Below, piece after piece: positions 42,603 to 50,403 of a stretch of 64,000 nucleotides of DNA. Under the pieces are notes generated by a model. The model did no database searches. It was not told the origin of the DNA and saw only the letters and a list, made by a program, of their open reading frames with translations. Each line of letters starts with the position of its first letter. Positions within the stretch are counted from its first letter, which is position 1. Position numbers and translations under genes: made by a program. This stretch comes from Spirochaeta africana DSM 8902 (GTDB lineage Bacteria; Spirochaetota; Spirochaetia; DSM-27196; DSM-8902), in contig NC_017098.1 of assembly GCF_000242595.2 (NCBI RefSeq), positions 2,561,501 to 2,625,500 of the forward strand, written 5' to 3'.

Positions 42603-45052
42603 CTCAGGGCCGCGGCGCCCCACTGCCGCACCTCGCGGGGATCGGAGCTGCGCAGTCGTTCACACCCGGCTGCATCCAGCAGCTGCACCGTCGGCAGCTG
42701 CAGCACACGGTGCTGCAGCGCCAGCTCCTGTCCGGCAGGCGAGTCGACATCCACACTCTCCAGCGAAATATCCCCGGATGCAGCCAGCCCATCCAGCTCC
42801 GTACGCATCGCGGGGCAGTTGGGACAGCCGTCACGATAGAAATACCGCGCATAGGCCCCGCTGGCTGTGCCACCGGCTATGCCGGCGGGCGTCCCGATGT
42901 CCGCATCTCCTGCACCCTCACTGCCAGCCTTCCCAGTACCAGCCCCGGGGAGGGGCAGGCGCCCCTGCCCCTCGGTCAGATAGGTCCGGCGATCGCCGAA
43001 CTCTTCGCGCTTGCCCCGGTTCCAGTTGCGCAGCGACCGGTAGTAGCCGACAATGCGGGTGTAGATCTCGGTAGGGCCGCCGCAGTGCGGACATTCATGA
43101 TGCTCGCCGCTCAGATAGCCGTGCTCGGCGCAGATGGAGAAGGTCGGGGTAATCGTAAAGTACGGCAGGTGATAATTCTCGGCTATGATCCTCACCAGCG
43201 CGGCACAGGCACGCCAGTCCTCGATCGCCTCGCCGATAAATCCATGAAACACGGTGCCGCCGGTGTACCTAGTCTGCAGCGCATCCTGCAGATCCAGAGC
43301 ATCGAAGATGTCCTCGGTGCTGCCGACAGGCAGGTGGGTCGAGTTGGTGTAGTAGGGTTCGTCCTGCCCGCTGGTGATGATCTCGGGATAATGAATGCGG
43401 TCATGCCGCGCCAGACGATAGCTGGTGCTTTCGGCCGGGGTCGCCTCCAGGTTGAACAGCTCGCCGGTTTCCTCCTGATAGTCTGCCAGGCGTTCCCGCA
43501 TATGATCCAGGACGCGGGCGGCGAAATCCTGCGCCTGTGGATCCCTCATGTCACAACCCATGAAATTCAGCATGGCCTCGTTCATCCCCACCAGGCCAAT
43601 CGTATTGAAGTGATTGTTCAGGTGCTGCAGATAGCGCCGGGTATACGGGAACAGCCCCTCGTCCATCAGCCGATTGACCACCCGTCGCTTGATCACCAGA
43701 CTCTCGGCAGCAAGATCCATCAGCCGGTTCAGCCGGGTAAAAAATTCCTGCTCATCCCGGGAAAGATACCCGATTCGCGGCAGATTGATAGTCACTACCC
43801 CCAGCGAGCCGGTCAGCTCGTCCGAGCCGAACAACCCGCCGCCGCGCTTGCGCAGCTCCCGCTTGTCCAGCTGCAGCCGGCAGCACATGGAGCGGACATC
43901 GCCGGGATCCAGATCCGAGTTCACAAAGTTCTGAAAGTACGGGGTACCGTAGCGGGCGGTCATGGCAAACAGCAGCTCGGCATTCTCGTGCTCCCAGTTA
44001 AAATCCCGGGTGATGTTGTAGGTCGGAATGGGATACTGGAACCCGCGCCCATCGGCATCCCCTTCCAGCATCAGCTCGATAAAGGCCCGATTCAGCATAT
44101 CCATCTCGGCCTGACAGTCACCGTAGGTAAAGCCCTGCTCACGGCCGCCAACGACCGCCGGCCTGTCGCGCAGGTCACCCGGCACCACCCAATCCAGGGT
44201 GATGTTGGTAAAGGGCGCCTGACTGCCCCAGCGGCTGGGGGTGTTCACCCCGAAGATAAAGCTCTGCAAGGCCTGCCGGACCTGATCCAGCCCCAGGCTG
44301 TCAATCTTTACGAACGGTGCCAGATAGGTATCGAAACTCGAGAATGCCTGGGCCCCGGCCCATTCATTCTGCATGATGCCAAGAAAGTTCACCATCTGCT
44401 GCACCAGGGTGTTCAGGTGGCGTGCCGGTGCCGATGAAATCTTCTCCGGCACCCCGCCCAGACCCTCGGCAATCAGCTGACGCAGCGACCACCCGGCACA
44501 GTAGCCGGAGAACATCGACAGGTCATGGATATGCAGGTCGGCCTGCTCGTGTGCCGTGGCGATTGCCGGTGAGTATATATGCTTCAGCCAGTAGTTTGCG
44601 GTCAGGGCGCCGGAGTTATGCAGGATCAGCCCGCCCAGGCTGTAGTTTACATTGGCATTCTCGTTAACCCGCCAGTCGGACTGCCCCAGATAGCCATCCA
44701 TGGTGCTGCGGATATCCAGCATCGTCGGCTGCAGATTGCGGATCTGCTCATGCCGGGCACGGTACAGCATGTAGGCCTTGGCGACCTCGTACAAGCGGTG
44801 CTCCACCAGCTGGGCCTCTACCAGATCCTGAATCTCCTCGACACCCACAACCTGGCGCCCCGAGCTGAACAGCTTGCCGGTAACCTCGCGTGCGATCTGC
44901 TGCGGCAGGCTGCTGTCGGTCGTTGTCTCCGAACCGGCCGCAGTACAGGCCTTGGCGACCGCTGCAGCGATTCTGGTATAATCAAAATGATGTTGCTCCC
45001 CGTTGCGAGCTGCAACCTGCAGCTGCGGAAGCGTGGTATTCTTGGTATGCAT
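42599..45052 (-). CDS. nrdD: Anaerobic ribonucleoside-triphosphate reductase with fused thioredoxin-fold domain
   Basis: 817 residues. ATP-cone at about 5-95, catalytic barrel, zinc site (CAEHGYL..CPHCGG), and glycyl radical Gly669 in RIVGYYRS. It converts NTPs to dNTPs without oxygen. After a Gly/Ala-rich linker (about 695-730) comes an 80-residue glutaredoxin/NrdH-like domain with CPNC (Cys743, Cys746) and the cis-Pro segment LQLPTVQLL. Such a fused reductant is uncommon in NrdD. GGGGGAGG precedes the ATG. Controlled by a cobalamin riboswitch. Confidence 0.94.
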   Translation of the reverse strand: MHTKNTTLPQLQVAARNGEQHHFDYTRIAAAVAKACTAAGSETTTDSSLPQQIAREVTGKLFSSGRQVVGVEEIQDLVEAQLVEHRLYEVAKAYMLYRARHEQIRNLQPTMLDIRSTMDGYLGQSDWRVNENANVNYSLGGLILHNSGALTANYWLKHIYSPAIATAHEQADLHIHDLSMFSGYCAGWSLRQLIAEGLGGVPEKISSAPARHLNTLVQQMVNFLGIMQNEWAGAQAFSSFDTYLAPFVKIDSLGLDQVRQALQSFIFGVNTPSRWGSQAPFTNITLDWVVPGDLRDRPAVVGGREQGFTYGDCQAEMDMLNRAFIELMLEGDADGRGFQYPIPTYNITRDFNWEHENAELLFAMTARYGTPYFQNFVNSDLDPGDVRSMCCRLQLDKRELRKRGGGLFGSDELTGSLGVVTINLPRIGYLSRDEQEFFTRLNRLMDLAAESLVIKRRVVNRLMDEGLFPYTRRYLQHLNNHFNTIGLVGMNEAMLNFMGCDMRDPQAQDFAARVLDHMRERLADYQEETGELFNLEATPAESTSYRLARHDRIHYPEIITSGQDEPYYTNSTHLPVGSTEDIFDALDLQDALQTRYTGGTVFHGFIGEAIEDWRACAALVRIIAENYHLPYFTITPTFSICAEHGYLSGEHHECPHCGGPTEIYTRIVGYYRSLRNWNRGKREEFGDRRTYLTEGQGRLPLPGAGTGKAGSEGAGDADIGTPAGIAGGTASGAYARYFYRDGCPNCPAMRTELDGLAASGDISLESVDVDSPAGQELALQHRVLQLPTVQLLDAAGCERLRSSDPREVRQWGAAALR

Positions 45053-45116
45053 GGCATCCTCCCCCGGAATTTGTAGCGATAAATCAACATAAAAATGACG
45101 ACTGGGCGCCGCGGGG

Positions 45117-45143
45117 TTAAGGATTAAACAGATATGCGGTCAT
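45117..45143 (-). CDS. Possible 8-codon leader peptide between riboswitch and nrdD
   Basis: ATG at 45143 with GGGAGG 6 nt upstream, reading MTAYLFNP and stop. The Shine-Dalgarno lies beside a CTGAAC/GTTCAG hairpin formed with the end of the cobalamin aptamer. Chance occurrence cannot be excluded. Confidence 0.3.
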   Translation of the reverse strand: MTAYLFNP

Positions 45144-45162
45144 ACTGAACCTCCCGTTCGTG

Positions 45163-45322
45163 ATGTTCAGGCGGGTCTCCTGGCTCGGCATCGTCCTACT
45201 CCCCGGCCTTCCCGGTTTCCCAGTGGCTCGTTCGGGTTTCGTCCGCCTTACAGTAGCGGGGGCTGCGCCGGATTTTCACCGGACTTCCGTGCTCACCGCG
45301 GGGCAAGCACTCACCTGACGGG
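45163..45322 (-). promoter_or_regulatory. Cobalamin riboswitch upstream of nrdDG
   Basis: The conserved core is readable on the minus strand: GGTGAAAATCC, GCAGCCCCCGCTACTGTAA, GAGCCACTG, GGGAAGGC and the B12 box AGCCAGGAGACCCGCCTG (45185-45168). It senses adenosylcobalamin. No T-run terminator follows, so control of translation or RNA stability is likely. Confidence 0.95.
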
Positions 45323-45325
45323 GTC

Positions 45326-45354
45326 AGTATAGAGCAGACAATCCGGGAGTGCAA
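45326..45354 (-). promoter_or_regulatory. nrdDG promoter
   Basis: TTGCAC (45354-45349), 17-bp spacer, TATACT (45331-45326) on the minus strand. Transcription would start near 45319, at the 5' end of the riboswitch. The rest of 45355-45478 holds nothing recognised. Confidence 0.75.
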
Positions 45355-45478
45355 CACATATAGCGCACATTTCCCGAAAAACACTCACTGAAACCCTATA
45401 TAAAGGGCCCCGCAGCAGTTCAGCAAAAAATCCCGAAACCCACCCGGTGAACCTAATATTTTGGTAATTCTGTACCAT

Positions 45479-45512
45479 TTGAACTACGCTGGTATCAGGT
45501 TATTTAATGCTG
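45479..45512 (+). promoter_or_regulatory. Promoter of the hybrid kinase gene (leaderless type)
   Basis: TTGAAC (45479-45484), 16-bp spacer, TATTTA (45501-45506), then 6 nt to the ATG at 45513. The alternative ATG at 45507 would directly touch the -10 box. Confidence 0.55.
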
Positions 45513-48398
45513 ATGTATGTCTTTAATGCGAATTTCAGTCAGATAGACTCCCTTTGCAGCATGCTGCAGCATTTTTCCCAGTCAACCTGTCCTGAGGTGT
45601 ACGATGCCCTCGATGATTTTCACCAGGCACTGGCCGCGACTCCTGCTGAGCTGATTGTTATCGCCATTGGCAGCGAACAGCACCACAATCAGGGGATACA
45701 TGCGATTCACACTGCACAGAAACTGCAGCAAGCCCCGATACTCTGTGTTGGCGGGGCCACCTCCAGCGCGGTCGCTCTGCAGTACATCCGGGCCGGGGCC
45801 GATGACTACGTGGAGTCTGGCGATTTCTCGCTGCTGGCACATTCAACCCTGCACCTGCTTGAACAATCCCGGGAAAGCCGCACACAGTCATCAATTGCCA
45901 TCGCATTGGCCAATGCCGGGCGTCAATGGCGAGCCACCTTCGATGCCATGCAGGATGCCATCTGCATCACCGATGAGAAGGGGATTATCCTGCGGGCCAA
46001 CAAGGCCTTTCAGCTGTTTATCGATATGCCATGGACAGATTTTATCGATCGGACCTTTGCCGGGGTCACCCACGGTAAAATCCCCCCGACCGATACCGAA
46101 ACCCCACCAGACACCGGGCGAAACGAGCAGTATTTTCGATACCACGGCCTGTGGTACCGTATGACCATCGCCGCAACCCCTAATCCGGAAAACCAGCAGC
46201 CGGAATACATACGCATCCTGTCCGATATTACCTACTCCCGCCTGCTGGAGGATGCCCTGCAGACAGCCGAGGACCGCAACACCAGATTTTTCGATCAGCT
46301 TCCGCTCGGGGCTCTGTACCTGGATACCGCCGGTCAGGTAACTGCCTGCAACCCGGCTGCCGAGCGGATTATCGGTGTCGAGCATCACGACATAATCGGC
46401 AGTAAAATCGATGACCTGCCATGCACCGCCTGCGATGCCACCATGCAGCCATACCGCTTCGATACCCCGGAGTACCGCCAGCTCTTTGAGCAGGGCATCG
46501 GAGTACCCGACACCACCATCGGATTTTCCAATCTCCGCAGCGACCGCTTTACCTGGATCAAACTGACTGGCTTCCCGCTGCAGCAAGCGCGATCCCACAG
46601 TAATCCGGTGACCGTAATTATATTTGAGGATGTGACCGCCGAATTCAGTGCCCGCGGCGAACTGGAGTCGGCCATAACCCGGCTGCAGCAGACGCAGCAA
46701 CAGCTGCAGCGGCACAGCGACTGGATCCGGGTTATGAATCGCTTCACCAGAGAGGCCGCCGAGCAGCACAGCCTGGACGCGCTCCTGCAGCTGGCCTGTG
46801 CATATATCGACCGCCAGTTTCAGCACTGTTGCTCCAGCATGGTATTTCAGGAACCTGATGGAGACCGTTTCACCGTACAGGCCGCGGGCCACCGGGGACA
46901 GGAGATTGCTGCCAGGGCCGGGTTCTATCCCCGCAACAGCTTTTCTGCAGATTCCATGCCGCAGCTGCTGAAAGGTGACAGAACACCCGGCATACTGCAG
47001 ACATCAGCTATCGATGAAGCGGCAACCCCGGAGATGCATCAGGTAATGGCGCAGATCCGCGAATCCGGTATCGTCCAGATTGTACGTATTCCGTTCCAGC
47101 TCACCAATGAGCGGATGGGGCTGCTCTTGCTGGGCTATGCCCATAACAGCGAGCTGAGTCATGATGCCTGGCACTTCCTGTACAACCTGACCGAGTATCT
47201 GGCGGTCCTCCTGCGCAACTGGAGCCTGTATACCGAACTGGAACAGGCCTATACCCGCATGTCCCGGACCCTTGAGCATCTTGACCAGCAGCGGCGTATG
47301 GAAGCACTTGGTCAGTTGGCCAGCGGGATCGCCCATGACATAAACAATGCCCTGGTACCAATCAGCCTGTACAGCAACGCCCTGCTGGAAGAAAACCCCG
47401 ATCCGGACAGTAAAATGCACCGCTACCTCGGGGCGATCCGCAACGCCGCCAGTGACATCGAGCATGTTACCGCGCGGATGCGCAGTTTTTATCAGCATGA
47501 ATCCGAAGGCGAAACCAGTGATATCGGCATCGACGACCTGTTTGCCGAGGTAATCGATCTGACCCGCCCACTCTGGCGCAGCACTGCCCGGCGTCAGCAC
47601 ATCCAGGTCGACATAACCACCGAGATCGCCGACGATCTTCCACCGCTGAAAATAAACCGGAGCGATCTGCGCGAATCCCTGACCAACCTCATCATCAACT
47701 CTATGGATGCCATGCCCACAGGCGGTTCCATTCTCTTGCGCGCCCGGACAACACGTGACAGGGTAGCTGTTGAGGTTCAGGACACCGGCATCGGCATGGA
47801 TGAGGCTACGCGCCAACGATGTCTGGAGCCGTTTTTTACCACCAAGGGGGTTGAGGGATCCGGGCTCGGACTGCCGGGGGTATTTGGCATGGTACAGCGA
47901 TATGGCGGAACGGTGTCGATCGAATCCAGCCCCGGCCGCGGCACCACCATCTCGCTGCTGTTTCCCAGTACGCTCACCCCGGACACCCCGCCGGTCACTG
48001 CCGAGGCACCGCCCCTGGATCACCCCCTGCAGATACTGCTGGTAGATGACGACGACCGGGTTTTGCCAGTTATCCGGGAGATGCTGCAGCTGGATGGTCA
48101 CACCGTCGACAGCTGCCGGACCGTGGAACAGGCATACAAGCTGTTTCGCCAGAGACAGAAAAACCGTACCCCCTACGATGTGGTGTGCACCGATTACGCC
48201 ATGGGCGATGCCAGCGGCCCCGGGTTTGCTGCCGGGATAAAAAAGCTGGCACCCGATACACCGGTAATCCTGCTCACCGGGTGGGGGGTACTGATGAGCG
48301 CTGCCGATATACCGGCAGATGTCGACCAGCTGCTGAACAAGCCCCCATCGATCGGTGACCTGCGTTTTGCGCTCGCCAAATCAGTGCAGAGGGGATAA
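45513..48398 (+). CDS. Hybrid sensor histidine kinase (pseudo-receiver, PAS, PAS, GAF, kinase, receiver)
   Basis: 961 residues, no membrane segment, so a soluble sensor. N-terminal receiver-like domain (1-120) ends in ADDYVESGDF, but the phospho-acceptor strand reads ELIVIAIGS with no Asp. Two PAS domains follow (about 140-255 and 260-385), then a GAF-like region (about 410-575), the phospho-acceptor His608 in GIAHDINNALVP, an HATPase domain (GTGIGMDEATRQRCLEPFFTTK, GSGLGLPGVFGMV) and a C-terminal receiver with Asp894 (VCTDYAM). The His-D-I-N-N box is typical of NtrB-like/hybrid kinases. Followed by a stand-alone receiver. Confidence 0.88.
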   Translation: MYVFNANFSQIDSLCSMLQHFSQSTCPEVYDALDDFHQALAATPAELIVIAIGSEQHHNQGIHAIHTAQKLQQAPILCVGGATSSAVALQYIRAGADDYVESGDFSLLAHSTLHLLEQSRESRTQSSIAIALANAGRQWRATFDAMQDAICITDEKGIILRANKAFQLFIDMPWTDFIDRTFAGVTHGKIPPTDTETPPDTGRNEQYFRYHGLWYRMTIAATPNPENQQPEYIRILSDITYSRLLEDALQTAEDRNTRFFDQLPLGALYLDTAGQVTACNPAAERIIGVEHHDIIGSKIDDLPCTACDATMQPYRFDTPEYRQLFEQGIGVPDTTIGFSNLRSDRFTWIKLTGFPLQQARSHSNPVTVIIFEDVTAEFSARGELESAITRLQQTQQQLQRHSDWIRVMNRFTREAAEQHSLDALLQLACAYIDRQFQHCCSSMVFQEPDGDRFTVQAAGHRGQEIAARAGFYPRNSFSADSMPQLLKGDRTPGILQTSAIDEAATPEMHQVMAQIRESGIVQIVRIPFQLTNERMGLLLLGYAHNSELSHDAWHFLYNLTEYLAVLLRNWSLYTELEQAYTRMSRTLEHLDQQRRMEALGQLASGIAHDINNALVPISLYSNALLEENPDPDSKMHRYLGAIRNAASDIEHVTARMRSFYQHESEGETSDIGIDDLFAEVIDLTRPLWRSTARRQHIQVDITTEIADDLPPLKINRSDLRESLTNLIINSMDAMPTGGSILLRARTTRDRVAVEVQDTGIGMDEATRQRCLEPFFTTKGVEGSGLGLPGVFGMVQRYGGTVSIESSPGRGTTISLLFPSTLTPDTPPVTAEAPPLDHPLQILLVDDDDRVLPVIREMLQLDGHTVDSCRTVEQAYKLFRQRQKNRTPYDVVCTDYAMGDASGPGFAAGIKKLAPDTPVILLTGWGVLMSAADIPADVDQLLNKPPSIGDLRFALAKSVQRG

Positions 48399-48422
48399 AC
48401 TGAAACCGGAGGTAACCACACT

Positions 48423-48773
48423 ATGGCAAAGCGTATCCTGATCATCGACGACGAAGCACCGATTCTCGAGGCAGTACAGATGATCCTGAGCGATATGGGG
48501 TATGAAGTAGTTGCACATGCCGATGCCGATGAGGGTATCCAGGCAGCCCGGCAGCAGCGGTTTGACCTGATGCTGGTCGATGTCCGGATGCCGCACAAGA
48601 ACGGGGCGGCCGTTACCAGAGCCCTGCTGCAGGATACCCCGGAGGCCTATATCCTGATCATCACTGCCTTTCCAGGCGATCCGGTCGCCGCCGAAGCGAT
48701 GCAGGCCGGGGCTCGGGGCATCATTAAAAAACCGTTCGAGATAGCCAAAATACTTGATGCACTCAGAGAGTAA
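48423..48773 (+). CDS. Stand-alone response-regulator receiver protein
   Basis: 116 residues, a single CheY-like domain: acidic pair Asp9/Asp10, phospho-acceptor Asp53 (LMLVDVRMP), Thr in IITAF and Lys in IKKPF. AGGTAAC upstream. It probably receives phosphoryl groups from the kinase 25 bp upstream and acts by protein contact. FapA follows after 25 bp. Confidence 0.92.
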   Translation: MAKRILIIDDEAPILEAVQMILSDMGYEVVAHADADEGIQAARQQRFDLMLVDVRMPHKNGAAVTRALLQDTPEAYILIITAFPGDPVAAEAMQAGARGIIKKPFEIAKILDALRE

Positions 48774-48798
48774 CGCAGAGATCGCGAGGGGATCGCCC

Positions 48799-50340
48799 AT
48801 GAAAGACCTGAAAGATTACAACCTTGAGTCCTTTTCCGAGTCCTCCGAGGAGTTGCTCAAAGAGATCGCCGCCCTTGAGACTTCCATAGAACACCAGCAG
48901 CAGTTCAATCAGTATGCCAGTCAGGAAGCCTACAGCCGGTTCCAGCAGCTGGAGGAGCTGGGTATACATGTTCCCACCAATGGCTATGTAAGCCTGCATG
49001 TAGCTGACGACTTAATGACCGCTCATGCCGATTTTCATCCTGGCAGTGAGGGGATGCAGCCGGTCTCCCTGGACCAGGTTACCGCCGACTTGAATCATCA
49101 CCAGATTTCCCATGGCATCCTCTGGGATGCCATCCACGAAGCAATCCAGAGCTGCAACCTTGAACAGACCGATCTGCAGCAGGTCCTGATTGCCGAAGGC
49201 CAGGCCCCGGTGATGGCGGTGAGCGAGCACATTGTGGTGGATGCCCCGATCCCTGATGCCCCGAAAGTGGCAAAGGCCGGCACAGCCACCGATGAACGTA
49301 TCGATTACCACAAGGTACATGCATTTGTACTGGTAGAACCAGGCCAACAGCTGGCCCGCCGGATCCCTGCGGTGCCCGGTGCTCCGGGTATCAACCTGCG
49401 AGGCGAGGAGGTCCCGTTTCGCAGCCGGAAGGAACCAAGCCTGCGGATTGGCAGCAACATTACCGAACTGGACGGGGTATTTTCTGCAGCCTGTCAGGGT
49501 CGTCTCGAGATAGCTGATGGAGAAATTCGGGTCAACGAGGTACTGGTACTGCACACCGATGTCGATTACCACACCGGCCATATCGATTACCCGAAGGACG
49601 TCATGATCAAGGGGCTCGTCCGAGACAGCTTTCACATCAAGGCCGGGGGATCGGTATTCTGCAGCAAAACCCTGGATGCAACCGAGGTTACCTGCGGCGG
49701 GGATCTGTTTGTGCAGCTGGGCATAATCGGGCGCAAGCAGGCCCGTATCTGCGCCGGCGGCGCGATACGATCCAAATTCATCGAGAACTGCTACATCGAG
49801 GCCACCGGCGACGTACAGGTTGCCAGCGGCATCCTGCACTCCTCGATCAACACCACCGGTGCGGTACTGTGCGGCAAACGCGGTATCGTGGTAGGCGGCA
49901 GCATCCAGGCGCAGAACGGGGTACAGGTATATCAGCTGGGCAGCCAGATGGCACCCAAGACCGAGGTCTACTGCGGAACCGATTTTAATGCAGCCCACAA
50001 ACTCGAGCTGGTCAAGGACAAAACCATGCAGCTGGCCCTCAACCTCCAGAAGGTAAACCAGCAGCTGAAGCAGGCAACCCCGCAGCAGCAGCTGCTGCTG
50101 CAGCAGCTGCGCGACAAGCTGATGAAAGCCCTTACCCAGATGAATGATCAGGCCAGCAGCCTGGTATTCAATCTGGATCGCAACGAAAACTCGGTTATCG
50201 ATGTGCTCGGTACGGTCTACCCCGGGGTGTATATCGAGATTTGCCATGTCTCGTACATTGTGCAGCGCCCATTGAACCGGGTACGTTTCTCGCTGAACAA
50301 GGCTGAGGGGCGTATCCAGATCGACCCCCTGCGCCGCTGA
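48799..50340 (+). CDS. FapA-family (DUF342) protein
   Basis: 513 residues from the ATG at 48799, with GAGGGG upstream; a longer frame overlaps the receiver gene. The central region is a beta-helix of repeated short strands (DVMIKGLVRDSFHIKAGGSVFC, ARICAGGAIRSKFIENCYIEATGDVQVASG) typical of FapA/DUF342, followed by a coiled coil rich in Gln/Leu (about 415-470). FapA proteins are linked to cell surface and chemotaxis/polar functions in spirochaetes and others, with no firm mechanism. Confidence 0.85.
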   Translation: MKDLKDYNLESFSESSEELLKEIAALETSIEHQQQFNQYASQEAYSRFQQLEELGIHVPTNGYVSLHVADDLMTAHADFHPGSEGMQPVSLDQVTADLNHHQISHGILWDAIHEAIQSCNLEQTDLQQVLIAEGQAPVMAVSEHIVVDAPIPDAPKVAKAGTATDERIDYHKVHAFVLVEPGQQLARRIPAVPGAPGINLRGEEVPFRSRKEPSLRIGSNITELDGVFSAACQGRLEIADGEIRVNEVLVLHTDVDYHTGHIDYPKDVMIKGLVRDSFHIKAGGSVFCSKTLDATEVTCGGDLFVQLGIIGRKQARICAGGAIRSKFIENCYIEATGDVQVASGILHSSINTTGAVLCGKRGIVVGGSIQAQNGVQVYQLGSQMAPKTEVYCGTDFNAAHKLELVKDKTMQLALNLQKVNQQLKQATPQQQLLLQQLRDKLMKALTQMNDQASSLVFNLDRNENSVIDVLGTVYPGVYIEICHVSYIVQRPLNRVRFSLNKAEGRIQIDPLRR

Positions 50341-50367
50341 CATTTTATCGGTCAACAACCGAGACAC

Positions 50368-50403
50368 TTGCCACACCAGCGGTTCACGTGCTTGAATCAG
50401 CTC
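50368..50403 (+). promoter_or_regulatory. Promoter of the SulP fusion gene (leaderless type)
   Basis: TTGCCA (50368-50373), 18-bp spacer, TTGAAT (50392-50397) with an extended TG (TGCTTGAAT), then 6 nt to the ATG at 50404. No Shine-Dalgarno. Confidence 0.45.

Noticed and set aside
42572-44437. Long plus-strand open frame opposite nrdD
   Set aside because: Antisense to conserved NrdD, with no recognisable protein features.
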